Below, piece by piece: positions 17,079-25,396 of a stretch of 51,113 nucleotides of DNA. A program made the translations under genes and the position numbers. The notes beneath the pieces were generated by a model that did not search any database, had not been told where the DNA came from, and was given only the letters and a program-made list of their open reading frames with translations. The first letter of the stretch is position 1. The number at the start of each line of letters is the position of its first letter. The stretch is from JAENVU01 sp046598395 (GTDB lineage Bacteria; Actinomycetota; Acidimicrobiia; IMCC26256; JAENVU01), in the NCBI GenBank assembly GCA_046598395.1, contig JBKJIQ010000020.1, positions 1 through 51,113 on the forward strand. Reading direction: 5' to 3'.

Positions 17079-18329
17079 ATGTCGTTCAGCTCGGTGCTCG
17101 CCGCACTCCCGGCCACGCTCCCGGCTGCGGTCGTGCGCGACCGCACCCGGCTCATACTCGCCGTCGGGGCCGAGGAGCAGTTGGAGAGCCGGATTGGTGA
17201 TCCCCCCGATGAGCGCGACCCGTTCTCCGCGCTCAATGCGCTCCGCCACGGCTGGTGGGCGGGATTCGCAAGCTATGACCTCGGTCGACGGGTCGAGCGC
17301 GTCGAGACCAATCGCACGGTGTCCCCCACCGACATGCCCGATCTCTCCTTCATCCGGTTCGGTGCGCGTGTGGAACTGGCGGTCGACGGCACGCTGACGC
17401 GGCACGGGAGCGGGCCGGCACGGGCCGCGCTCGACCGCGCGATCGACGCTCCTGCAGCCGTCGCGGCTCCGGCCCCCAGCGCGGCGTGGTCCACGAGCCT
17501 CGACCGGCTCGCGTACGAGCGCGGTGTGCGCATTATCCAGGCGTTGATCCGCGCCGGCCACTGCTACCAGGTGAACCTTGCCCGCCAGCTCACCGGGCCG
17601 GTCGTGGATCCGGTCGCGTTGCACGGTGCCGTCGCGTCGGGAAATCCTGCACCGTACGGCACGTTCTGGCGCGATGGGCGCGGCCTGGCCATCGTGTCGG
17701 CGTCTCCGGAACGGTTCCTGCGCATCGATGGGCGCGCGGTGGAGACGCGCCCCATCAAGGGCACCGCGGTGCGAGCGGCGCGCCTCCGGGCGAGCGAGAA
17801 GGACCGCGCCGAGAACGTCATGATCGTGGACCTCGCCCGCAACGACCTCGGCCGCGTGTGCGTGCCGGGTTCGATCGCGGTCCCTGAGCTGTGCAGCATC
17901 GAGCCGCATCCGGGACTCGTGCATCTGGTGAGCACCGTGCGCGGTGAGCTCCGGGCCGACGTCGGTCTCGGCGAGCTGCTGCAGGCCACGTTCCCACCCG
18001 CATCGATCACCGGCGCGCCCAAGCCACGCGTCATGCAAGCGATCGAGGATCTCGAACCGGTTCGGCGCGGCGTCTACTGCGGGGCACTCGGTTGGATCGA
18101 CGCGGATCGCGGTCGCGCCGATCTCGCGGTGGCAATTCGGACTTTCACTTGCACGCCGGCCGCCACGACCTTTGGCGTTGGAGCCGGCATCACCATCGAT
18201 TCCGACCCCGCGTCGGAATGGGCGGAAACTGAACTCAAAGCCGCCCGACTCCTTCGACTCGCGGGCGTTGAACCCCCGGTACCCGCGAGCGCGTCCACCC
18301 CGGCCCAAGTCCACGGAGCTGTCTCATGA
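17079..18329 (+). CDS. pabB: Aminodeoxychorismate synthase component I
   Basis: A 416-residue chorismate-binding enzyme that aminates chorismate to 4-amino-4-deoxychorismate for folate synthesis. Key markers are YQVNLARQLTG, the RPIKGT motif with Lys227, DLARNDLGRVC and GAPKPRVMQAIEDLEP. The Lys in PIKGT separates PabB from anthranilate synthase TrpE, which has Ala there; in E. coli PabB this Lys forms the covalent intermediate. No glutamine amidotransferase (PabA) is adjacent. The start at 17079 is set by the family-like N-terminus and the -10 box. It overlaps pabC by 4 nt. Confidence 0.88.
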   Translation: MSFSSVLAALPATLPAAVVRDRTRLILAVGAEEQLESRIGDPPDERDPFSALNALRHGWWAGFASYDLGRRVERVETNRTVSPTDMPDLSFIRFGARVELAVDGTLTRHGSGPARAALDRAIDAPAAVAAPAPSAAWSTSLDRLAYERGVRIIQALIRAGHCYQVNLARQLTGPVVDPVALHGAVASGNPAPYGTFWRDGRGLAIVSASPERFLRIDGRAVETRPIKGTAVRAARLRASEKDRAENVMIVDLARNDLGRVCVPGSIAVPELCSIEPHPGLVHLVSTVRGELRADVGLGELLQATFPPASITGAPKPRVMQAIEDLEPVRRGVYCGALGWIDADRGRADLAVAIRTFTCTPAATTFGVGAGITIDSDPASEWAETELKAARLLRLAGVEPPVPASASTPAQVHGAVS

Positions 18330-19162
18330 AGGTGTGCGTCAACGGAGTCCACGGCGACGCGGCAGACCTGCGCATCTCGCCCCTCGATCATGGCCTCCTC
18401 GTCGGTGATGGCGTCTTCGAGACACTCCGGGTCTACGACGGCGTGCCGTTTGCGTGGACTCGTCACCTCGAACGGTTGGAGCGTTCCGCCAGTGGCCTCG
18501 GGCTCTCGGTGCCTTCGATCGCCACCCTGCGCCAGCAAGCCGACACGGTCATCCTCGCCAACGGTCTCCGCGAGGCACGGCTGCGCATCACCATCACCGG
18601 CGGTCCGGCTCCGCTCGGATCCGAGCGTGCCGCAGTTGACCCCACGGTCGTGATCGCGGCAAGCGCGCTCACTCGCTGGCCCTCCACTGCCGACGTCGTC
18701 AGCGTTCCATGGCTGCGGAATGAGCGCGGCGCAACCGCAGGCCTCAAGACCATCTCGTATGCGGAGAACGTCCGTGCCCTCGCCTACGCGCACGAACATG
18801 GCGCAGGTGAAGCCATCTTCGCGAACACGCGTGACGAGCTCTGCGAGGCCACCGGTTCCAATGTGTTTTTCGTACGCGACCGCGCGCTCTTCACTCCACC
18901 GGCGGACAGCGGTTGTCTCCTCGGCGTGACGCGCGCACTGGTGCTCGAACTCGCGGCCGTGCTCGAGATCGCGACCACCGAGACCGCGCTTCCGCTCGGC
19001 GCACTCGCGACCGCGGACGAAGCCTTCCTCTCCTCCACCACCCGCGAAGTCCAAGGCATCGCGCACGTGAATGGCATCGCACTACCCGCCGCGCCCGGCC
19101 CCGTCACCGCTCAGCTGGCGGAAGCGTTCACCGCGCTCATCGCCCGGGATATGGACCCGTGA
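18326..19162 (+). CDS. pabC: Aminodeoxychorismate lyase, class IV PLP enzyme
   Basis: A 278-residue fold-type IV PLP enzyme. Lys141 in AGLKTISYAENVRA is the expected Schiff-base residue. Other family features are HGLLVGDGVFETLRVYDG (22-39), the ARLRITITGG strand and the EATGSNVFF phosphate loop. It releases pyruvate from aminodeoxychorismate to give 4-aminobenzoate. D-amino-acid or branched-chain aminotransferases share the fold, but the 4-nt ATGA overlap with pabB makes the lyase role much more likely. Confidence 0.88.
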   Translation: MKVCVNGVHGDAADLRISPLDHGLLVGDGVFETLRVYDGVPFAWTRHLERLERSASGLGLSVPSIATLRQQADTVILANGLREARLRITITGGPAPLGSERAAVDPTVVIAASALTRWPSTADVVSVPWLRNERGATAGLKTISYAENVRALAYAHEHGAGEAIFANTRDELCEATGSNVFFVRDRALFTPPADSGCLLGVTRALVLELAAVLEIATTETALPLGALATADEAFLSSTTREVQGIAHVNGIALPAAPGPVTAQLAEAFTALIARDMDP

Positions 19163-19565
19163 TCCGTTGATCATCGACCGCGCTCGCAACCGGCCTGATC
19201 GACACGGCGTCACGCGACGAACTCGAAGCGATCTTGGCCTACAAAATCACCGCCATCTTTGGCGCACCGTGACGCGGTTTGATGCTCCGCCTGCAAGCGT
19301 GGGCCTTGCGAGGCCATTCGCGACGCTTGGGGTTGGGCTCCCCGCCCTGGTCCGACCCCTCGAATATCGTCGTCCTCGGAAGGAGCGCCATTGACCGAAA
19401 CCATCACAGGACTCGACGACACGCTCGTCGCGTTCACCGAAGGAAAGACCGCGCGCCTCCCCAGAGTCAGTCTGCGTCACCTCCGATATCTCCCCTTTTC
19501 GATTCGAAGAGATCCGGCCGCGGTCGAAGGGTTGAAACAAGCGGCCTCTTTGCGGCTTGCCGCGG
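19163..19565. other. 403-nt gap with gene-like fragments, no confident gene
   Basis: This is the longest stretch without a clear gene. A plus-strand frame without a start (19171-19272) ends in GLIDTASRDELEAILAYKI... then TGA, and looks like the tail of a lost gene. A second plus-strand frame (19391-19603) begins with TTG, has GGAAGGAG 5 nt upstream, and would encode 70 residues starting MTETITGLDDTLVAF, running 38 nt into the convergent birA end. The stretch is less GC-rich than its neighbours. I read it as decayed sequence; a small real protein at 19391 is possible. Confidence 0.35.
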
Positions 19566-20303
19566 TCACTCGGTACGCAGATGGACCACGTCGCCCACGG
19601 TGATGGGTTCGACCGTTCCGTCATCGTGTTCGAGCAGAAGATGGCCGTGTTCGTCCACGCCGCGAGCCACACCGATGAGTACTCCGTCGGTTTGCTCCAC
19701 CCGTACCCGCTGACCCACCGTCACCAGACGCGCCTCGTAGGCCACTCGGGCGGCATCGAGGTCACGGAGCCGAGCGGAGTAGCGAGCGAGGAACTCGTCG
19801 AGCACCACGGCACGGGTCGCCGCGGCACCGCCCTCGAGGTTGCACGCCGTGGCGATCGACGCCAGCTCGTCGGGCACCTCGGACCACTCGATGTTCACGC
19901 CGATCCCCACAACGAGTGCGTCGCCCGACGCCTCGGCGAGGATCCCGGCGAGCTTCCGGTCGCCGACGAGTAGGTCATTGGGCCACTTCAGTACCGCAAC
20001 CACCCCCGTGGTCGCCTGCACCGCCTCGGCCATGGCCAACCCCGCCGCCATCACCAGCACATGCCACCGTTCGACCGCGATCAACGGACGCAGGAGCACC
20101 GACACCAGGAGCGACGCCCCTGGCGGTGCGACCCACGTGCGACCCAGCCGCCCTCGCCCCGCGGTTTGGTGATCGGCGACGACCACCAACCCCGCGGCGG
20201 CCCCCGCTCGGGCCTCGTCCATCACGTACCGATTGGTGGAATCCACCTCCGGAAGCCAGCGGACGTCGGTAAACGTGGTCGGACTGGCCAGAGGCATCGG
20301 CAC
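19566..20303 (-). CDS. birA: Biotin--protein ligase (BirA, without repressor domain)
   Basis: A 245-residue ligase that activates biotin with ATP and attaches it to the carrier-domain lysine. The nucleotide/biotin loop GRGRLGR is at 49-55, KWPNDLLVGDRKLAGIL at 106-122, and an SH3-like C-terminal domain follows (VGQRVRVEQTDG). There is no N-terminal helix-turn-helix, so it is a class I enzyme rather than a repressor. GTG 20303 is chosen because TATCCT ends 7 nt upstream. An ATG at 20330 in the same frame lies beyond that -10. It is divergent from a gene carrying a biotin site, its likely substrate. Confidence 0.88.
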   Translation of the reverse strand: MPMPLASPTTFTDVRWLPEVDSTNRYVMDEARAGAAAGLVVVADHQTAGRGRLGRTWVAPPGASLLVSVLLRPLIAVERWHVLVMAAGLAMAEAVQATTGVVAVLKWPNDLLVGDRKLAGILAEASGDALVVGIGVNIEWSEVPDELASIATACNLEGGAAATRAVVLDEFLARYSARLRDLDAARVAYEARLVTVGQRVRVEQTDGVLIGVARGVDEHGHLLLEHDDGTVEPITVGDVVHLRTE

Positions 20304-20309
20304 GGCCCG

Positions 20310-20316
20310 TAGGATA
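20310..20316. promoter_or_regulatory. Overlapping divergent -10 boxes for birA and the carboxylase
   Basis: The 7-mer TAGGATA reads TAGGAT on the plus strand (20310-20315) and TATCCT on the minus strand (20316-20311). The minus -10 is 7 nt from birA GTG 20303 (leaderless). The plus -10 would give a leader of roughly 30 nt with GGGAG before GTG 20351. The two polymerases would compete for the same bases. Confidence 0.5.
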
Positions 20317-20350
20317 CGGCGTTCCATCACCGGGCCTGCGGGAGATATCC

Positions 20351-22105
20351 GTGTTGCAGAAGATCCTGATCGCCAACCGTGGCGAGATCGCGGTGCGAGT
20401 CATGCGCACGTGTCGCGAGCTCGGTATCACCACAGTTGCGGTGTATTCGGAGCTTGACCGCGACGCCCTCCACGTTCGCTACGCCGACGAGGCCTACGCA
20501 CTCGGCGGTCAGACCGCCGCGGAGAGCTACCTCAACACCGACGCCATGCTCGACATCATCGAGCGGTGCAGTGCCGACGGCGTCCATCCGGGCTACGGCT
20601 TTTACGCCGAGAACGCCGACTTCGCTCGGGCCGTTGGCGCGCGTGGCGTGGCGTGGATCGGGCCCCCGCCCGAGGCCATGGAATCCATGGGCGACAAGAT
20701 CTCGGCTCGAAAGGCCGCAGCCAAGGGCGGGGTGGAAAGCGTCCCCGGCACACTCGAGGAAATCGGCAGCGTCGACGATGTGATCGCGTTCGGCGAGAAG
20801 GTCGGTTGGCCCGTGGCCATCAAGGCCGCATACGGCGGTGGCGGCAAGGGCATGAAGGTCGTCAACGACGCGAAGAGCGCACAGTCCGCGCTGGACTCGG
20901 CCCAACGTGAAGCCACCGCCTACTTCGGTCGGGACGAGGCGTACCTCGAGAAGTACCTCACCAACCCGCGCCACATCGAGATCCAGATCTTCGCCGACAC
21001 GCACGGCAATGTGGTCTGGCTCGGCGAGCGCGATTGTTCGGTGCAGCGCCGCCACCAGAAGCTCGTGGAAGAGTCCCCCGCCGCGGGCCTCAGCGAGGAG
21101 ACCCGCTCGGCAATGGGCGCGGCGGCGTGCCAGGTGGCCACCGCTACCGGCTACACGAACGCGGGAACCATCGAGATGCTCTACCAGGATGGCGAGTTCT
21201 ACTTCCTGGAGATGAACACTCGGCTCCAGGTGGAGCATTGCGTCACCGAAATGGTCACCCAACTCGACCTGGTCGCCGAACAAATCCGCATCGCCTCCGG
21301 CGAGCCGTTGTCCTTCACCCAAGACGACGTCATTCGGCGCGGTCATGCGATCGAAGTGCGCATCAACGCCGAGAACTCGGCCAAGGGATTTCTGCCGTCG
21401 CCCGGCACGCTGACCGAACTCGCAATCCCGTCGGGCCCCGGAGTGCGCTGGGACGGCGGCTACGAAGCCGGAGACACCGTCTCGCAGTACTACGACAACC
21501 TCGTCGGCAAGCTCATCGTATGGGCCCCCGACCGCGAGCGCGCCCGGAAGCGGATGCTCCGTGCCCTCCAAGAGCTGCGAGTCCAGGGCATCCACACCAC
21601 GGTCCCGGCGCACAATCTGGTCCTCTCTCATCCCGACTTCGCCGCCGGCACCCATTCCACCCGCTGGCTCGAAGAGCAGGTGGACCTCTCGGGCTTGGTG
21701 TCGGACGCCGGCACCACGAGCGCGCCCGCCGACGCTCCGAGCTCGCAGGTGCTGCCCGTAGAAGTGAACGGCAAGAAGTTCGACGTCAAGGTCTTCCTGC
21801 CCGACGGCCTGCTGACCGCGGCACCCTTGGCCGGCGGCGGCACGCGCAAAGCACCGAAGCCGAAGTCCGCCGCGTCGAGTGGGGCGAGCGGCAACGGCAC
21901 GATCCTCGCGCCGATGCAGGGCACCATCGTCAAGGTGACGGTTGCCGTGGGCGACACCGTCGAGTCGGGCCAGTCGGTCCTGGTGCTCGAGGCGATGAAG
22001 ATGGAGAACCACATCAACGCCGAACAGGGCGGAACGGTCAAGGACATCAAAGTCGCGGCAGGTGACACCGTGAGCGCGGCCGACGTGCTCATGGTCATCG
22101 AGTAA
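20351..22105 (+). CDS. Acetyl/propionyl-CoA carboxylase alpha subunit (biotin carboxylase plus carrier domain)
   Basis: A 584-residue fusion. The biotin carboxylase N-terminal domain starts KILIANRGEIAVRVMRTCRE. The ATP-grasp region has the glycine loop AAYGGGGKGMK, ERDCSVQRRHQKLVEE and EMNTRLQVEHCVTE. A Gly/Ser/Lys linker leads to the biotinyl domain with Lys550 in VLEAMKMENHI, 35 residues from the end, as normal. It carboxylates biotin with bicarbonate and ATP; a separate beta subunit (not in the window) would transfer CO2 to acetyl- or propionyl-CoA. A GGGAG ribosome site precedes GTG. The divergent birA supplies the biotin ligase. Confidence 0.92.
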   Translation: MLQKILIANRGEIAVRVMRTCRELGITTVAVYSELDRDALHVRYADEAYALGGQTAAESYLNTDAMLDIIERCSADGVHPGYGFYAENADFARAVGARGVAWIGPPPEAMESMGDKISARKAAAKGGVESVPGTLEEIGSVDDVIAFGEKVGWPVAIKAAYGGGGKGMKVVNDAKSAQSALDSAQREATAYFGRDEAYLEKYLTNPRHIEIQIFADTHGNVVWLGERDCSVQRRHQKLVEESPAAGLSEETRSAMGAAACQVATATGYTNAGTIEMLYQDGEFYFLEMNTRLQVEHCVTEMVTQLDLVAEQIRIASGEPLSFTQDDVIRRGHAIEVRINAENSAKGFLPSPGTLTELAIPSGPGVRWDGGYEAGDTVSQYYDNLVGKLIVWAPDRERARKRMLRALQELRVQGIHTTVPAHNLVLSHPDFAAGTHSTRWLEEQVDLSGLVSDAGTTSAPADAPSSQVLPVEVNGKKFDVKVFLPDGLLTAAPLAGGGTRKAPKPKSAASSGASGNGTILAPMQGTIVKVTVAVGDTVESGQSVLVLEAMKMENHINAEQGGTVKDIKVAAGDTVSAADVLMVIE

Positions 22106-22134
22106 ATCTCGCCGTCCGCGTTCGGTCCGGCGCG

Positions 22135-22140
22135 TAGCTT
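22135..22140 (+). promoter_or_regulatory. -10 box for leaderless phzF-like gene
   Basis: TAGCTT ends 7 nt before the ATG at 22148 in a 42-nt gap after the carboxylase. No ribosome site is visible. Confidence 0.5.
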
Positions 22141-22147
22141 CGAAGCC

Positions 22148-22945
22148 ATGAGCACACCATTATTCTGGGTCGACGCGTTCACCGATACGCCCTTCCGCGG
22201 CAACCCCGCGGCCATCTGCCTCCTCGAAGCGCCCGCCGAAGACGCGTGGATGCAGGCCCTGGCGTTCGAGCTCGGGCTCGCGGAAACCGCGTTCGTGGTG
22301 GCGACCGGCGACCATGAGTACCGGTTGCGTTGGTTCACCCCCACGGTGGAGATCGCACTCTGTGGACATGCCACCCTCGCGAGCGCCCACGCATTGTTCG
22401 AGTCGGGGCGCGCAACGGGACCGATCACGTTTCACACGCAGTCGGGTCCCTTGATCTGCACGCGAGTCGGTGATCAGCCGGATCAACGCATCGAGATGGA
22501 CTTCCCCGCCGTGCCCCCGAGCGCAACCCTGGCTCCGCCCGGGCTCATCGAGGCCCTCGGTGTGAATCCGGTGGCGGTGCTGGACAACCGCCAGTGGTTC
22601 ATCGTCGAAGTCGCGACCGCGGCGGAGGTGGAACAAGCCACGCCGGACCTCGCCCGGCTCGCCACCATCTGTGACGGTGCCTCGCTCACCGCTCGGTCGG
22701 ATCGGCCGGGCGTCGACATCGTGTCGCGCGTCTTCGGACCCGGTGTCGGCGTGGATGAGGACTCGGTCACCGGCTCGGTGCACTGCGCGCTCACGCCCTA
22801 CTGGTGCGAGAAGTTGGGGAAGACCGAGCTCGTCGCCTACCAAGCCTCCGCCCGCGGCGGCACCCTCCATCTCCGATTGGCCGGTGACCGCGTCTTCCTC
22901 GCCGGCCACGCCGTCACCGTCATGACCGGCGAACTCGCGATTTGA
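22148..22945 (+). CDS. PhzF-family isomerase/epimerase-like protein
   Basis: A 265-residue protein with the duplicated PhzF fold. FWVDAFTDTPFRGNPAAICLL (6-26) is the family opening and Glu46 in LAETAFV is the catalytic acid of PhzF. LRWFTPTVEIALCGHATLASAH is the second signature, and DEDSVTGSVHCAL the C-terminal repeat signature. PhzF itself isomerises dihydrohydroxyanthranilate, but most members have unknown substrates and there is no phenazine cluster here. The gene is monocistronic, and a palindromic repeat begins immediately after its stop. Confidence 0.85.
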   Translation: MSTPLFWVDAFTDTPFRGNPAAICLLEAPAEDAWMQALAFELGLAETAFVVATGDHEYRLRWFTPTVEIALCGHATLASAHALFESGRATGPITFHTQSGPLICTRVGDQPDQRIEMDFPAVPPSATLAPPGLIEALGVNPVAVLDNRQWFIVEVATAAEVEQATPDLARLATICDGASLTARSDRPGVDIVSRVFGPGVGVDEDSVTGSVHCALTPYWCEKLGKTELVAYQASARGGTLHLRLAGDRVFLAGHAVTVMTGELAI

Positions 22946-22997
22946 GTGTTCATTGTCCGTATTCCCTCTGGGGAAGCGATACGCGCACAATGAACAC
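22946..22997. repeat. Palindromic intergenic element, copy 1
   Basis: The 11-bp arms GTGTTCATTGT (22946-22956) and its complement (22987-22997) enclose 30 nt. Within the loop CGTA/TACG and TTCCC/GGGAA also pair around a TCTG tetraloop, giving a long bulged hairpin. It lies between the convergent phzF-like and lpdA-like genes. A second copy with the same arms and the same 30-nt spacing is at 39564-39613. Confidence 0.8.
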
Positions 22998-23039
22998 CGG
23001 GGTATAGGTCCGACCGAACATGGACTCCTGCCACCCTCG

Positions 23040-24398
23040 TTAGCTACTGGCCTCTGCGAGTGATTCGGCCATCGACGGGTGGACGAGCAGCGAGTCGACG
23101 ATGTCGACCACTCGGAGATCGTTGGTCACCGCGATCGCAATCACGGAGATCAGTTCGGCGGCGCTGCGCCCGACGATCGAACCACCGAGCACGACGCCCG
23201 TGGCCGGATCTGAGATGATCTTCACGAACCCGCGCGGGTCGCCCTTGATCAACGCCTGGGCATTGGTGGAGAACGGCACCTTCGTCACCCGAATCTTGCG
23301 GCCCGACGCGAACGCCTCGGCTTCGGCGAGGCCCACATCGGCCACTTCGGGCTCGGTGAAGATCGCGGACGCCGCCTTCTCGTAATCGAGGTGACGATGC
23401 TCGAGCGCGTGCAGCCCCATCAGATGCTCAGCGATCTTGCGGCCCTGCATCGCGGCAACGGAGGAGAGTGGAAGCTTCCCGGATACGTCGCCCGCCGCGT
23501 AAATATGCGCTGCGGTGGTGATGCAGTTGTGGTTGATGGTGATGTACCCGCCATCGTCCATGGCGATCCCTGCGGCGTCGAGTCCCAGGTCATCGGTGTT
23601 CGGAATCGAACCGATCGCAAGAACCACATGACTCGCGTCGACACGTCGACCGTCGTTGCAGTTCACGCGCACTGCATCGCCGGTGCGCGTCATCGCTTCC
23701 GCGCGCGCCCCCTTTAACAAGTGCACCCCGCGCGAAAGGAACTCCGCTTCGAGCACCGCCGCCACCTCGGGGTCCTTCTGGGGCAAGACCTGTTGGCGTG
23801 ACACCACCAACGACACCTCGCTCCCGAGCGCGGAGAACATGTGCGTGAACTCCACTCCGGTCACGCCAGACCCGATCACACACAGATGTGTCGGAATCTC
23901 GGGCGGTGGGTAAGAGTCGCGCGTCGTCAGCACTCGTTCGCCGTCCACGGGCGCCCACTCGGGAATGCGCGGACGAGAACCGGTTGCAATCAGGAAGATG
24001 TCGGCGGTGATCTGCTCGACGCCGGACCCCGTGGTCACCACCACCGTGTGTGCGTCGGTGAATCGCCCGGTGCCCGCAATGATTCGTACGCCTTGGGACA
24101 CCAACAGATCGTTGACCGATCGACGTAACCGCTCTTCGATACCGCGTACGCGTTCACGCACGGCAACCACGTCGAGTTCACCGGCGGCCTTCAAACCCAT
24201 CGTGTGCGCCCGGCGCAGATTCGCGAGTTCGCCACCCGTAGCGATCATCGCCTTCGACGGAACACAATCGAGCAAATGCGCGGCGCCACCAATCACGTCT
24301 CGCTCGACGAGCGTGACCTCCGCCCCCAACGTCGCTGCCACTGTGGCCGCAGTATTGCCAGCGGGACCACCACCCAGAATCACCAACCGTCTCGTCAC
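23040..24398 (-). CDS. lpdA: FAD-dependent pyridine-nucleotide reductase, LpdA-like (single-cysteine)
   Basis: A 452-residue two-dinucleotide-binding-domain flavoprotein. FAD loop GGGPAGNTAA (8-17), NAD(P) loop GSGVTGVEF, and a dimer domain ending in LVHPSMAES. Lipoamide dehydrogenases have two cysteines in GGTCLNVGC. Here the motif reads IGGAAHLLDCVPSK, so only Cys45 remains and the first Cys is Ala40. M. tuberculosis LpdA, an NAD(P)H:quinone reductase, shows the same loss as I recall it. Dihydrolipoamide oxidation is therefore unlikely. GTG 24398 is selected because the nucleotide-binding strand starts there and TACGGT ends 7 nt upstream. Confidence 0.82.
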   Translation of the reverse strand: MTRRLVILGGGPAGNTAATVAATLGAEVTLVERDVIGGAAHLLDCVPSKAMIATGGELANLRRAHTMGLKAAGELDVVAVRERVRGIEERLRRSVNDLLVSQGVRIIAGTGRFTDAHTVVVTTGSGVEQITADIFLIATGSRPRIPEWAPVDGERVLTTRDSYPPPEIPTHLCVIGSGVTGVEFTHMFSALGSEVSLVVSRQQVLPQKDPEVAAVLEAEFLSRGVHLLKGARAEAMTRTGDAVRVNCNDGRRVDASHVVLAIGSIPNTDDLGLDAAGIAMDDGGYITINHNCITTAAHIYAAGDVSGKLPLSSVAAMQGRKIAEHLMGLHALEHRHLDYEKAASAIFTEPEVADVGLAEAEAFASGRKIRVTKVPFSTNAQALIKGDPRGFVKIISDPATGVVLGGSIVGRSAAELISVIAIAVTNDLRVVDIVDSLLVHPSMAESLAEASS

Positions 24399-24405
24399 CG
24401 CGCTC

Positions 24406-24425
24406 ACCGTATCGGGACCTAGCCT
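24406..24425. promoter_or_regulatory. Back-to-back leaderless promoters of lpdA-like gene and galT
   Basis: TACGGT on the minus strand (24411-24406) is 7 nt from GTG 24398. TAGCCT on the plus strand (24420-24425) is 7 nt from GTG 24433. Only 34 nt separate the two start codons, so each -35 region must overlap the other promoter or coding region. Confidence 0.5.
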
Positions 24426-24432
24426 GCCCGAC

Positions 24433-25383
24433 GTGCCCGAGTACCGCCACGATCCAATCCTTGACCGAACCGTGATCATCGCGGCCGAACGCGCGGCCCG
24501 CCCGTACACCGCACAGACCGGATCGCCGGCGCGCACCGGTCCGGAGACCTGCCCGTTCTGCGTCGGACACGAGGAGCGCACCCCACCGGAGACGTACCGA
24601 ACCGGCGACGGTGCGCCCGACACCCCGGGTTGGCAGGTTCGGGTCGTTCCCAACCTTTACCCGATCGTCGGCGACCCCCACGTGGTTGAGTCCGGCGGCG
24701 CGCCCAGCCCCGCCGACGCCACCGGCACCCACGAGGTGGTGATCCTCTCCCCCGACCACGACGCCGACTTCGCCCGACTCACACCCGAGCACGCCGCCGA
24801 GGCGCTCACCGCTGTGCGCGACCGTTCGCGTGCACTCCTGGGATTCGGCGCGGCGTACGTCTCGGCATTCATCAACCACGGCCGTGGGGCGGGCGCATCG
24901 ATCGAACATCCCCACGCGCAGGTTGTCGCACCCGACATCCTCACCCCTGCCGTTGCCGCCATGACCGCGCGGTTCACCACTGATCTCGTGGCCCGCGAAA
25001 TGGCCGACGCCCGCCGCAACGGCCTCGTCGTTGTCGACGGTCCGGCGATCGCATGGTGTCCGCCTGCGTCCTGGTCGTCGTACCTGGTGCGGGTCGCGCA
25101 TCGATCCACGCGGGCGCGCTTCGATGAAGCCACCGACGCGGAAGTGCGCGTCGTCGCGGATGCCCTCGGCGACGCGCTACGTCTCATCGAGGTGGCGCTC
25201 GGTGCCGTGCCGTACAACGTGGTGCTCCACACGGCGCCGCCGAACCTGGCCACCCTCGAGATGCATTGGCATCTCGAGGTCATCCCGCGCACCGGCGTGA
25301 TCGCCGGCTTCGAGTTCGGCACCGAGGTGTTCCCGAACGCGGTCGTTCCGGTCCACGGCGCCGCCCTCCTGCGCGGCGAATGA
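24433..25383 (+). CDS. galT: Galactose-1-phosphate uridylyltransferase (GalT-type, HIT fold)
   Basis: A 316-residue protein. Cys40 and Cys43 in CPFC are zinc ligands. The active site HPHAQ (159-163) carries the His that becomes uridylylated, preceded by FINHGRGAGASIEH. The second half-domain has a typical NLATLEMHWHLEVIPR. It exchanges UMP between UDP-glucose and galactose-1-phosphate. Some members of this group act as ADP-sulfurylases or other nucleotidyltransferases, so specificity is not proven. The GTG start is immediately preceded by a -10 box. Confidence 0.83.
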   Translation: MPEYRHDPILDRTVIIAAERAARPYTAQTGSPARTGPETCPFCVGHEERTPPETYRTGDGAPDTPGWQVRVVPNLYPIVGDPHVVESGGAPSPADATGTHEVVILSPDHDADFARLTPEHAAEALTAVRDRSRALLGFGAAYVSAFINHGRGAGASIEHPHAQVVAPDILTPAVAAMTARFTTDLVAREMADARRNGLVVVDGPAIAWCPPASWSSYLVRVAHRSTRARFDEATDAEVRVVADALGDALRLIEVALGAVPYNVVLHTAPPNLATLEMHWHLEVIPRTGVIAGFEFGTEVFPNAVVPVHGAALLRGE

Positions 25384-25396
25384 AAAGGAGCGACTC

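Noticed and set aside
20327..22012. Long minus-strand open frame (561 codons) opposite the carboxylase
   Set aside because: It mirrors the codon pattern of a strongly supported biotin carboxylase gene. High-GC third positions create such antisense frames, and the translation has no recognisable motifs.
24399..24653. Upstream extension of the lpdA-like gene
   Set aside because: It would overlap galT and place 85 unrelated residues before the FAD-binding strand, which normally starts at the N-terminus.
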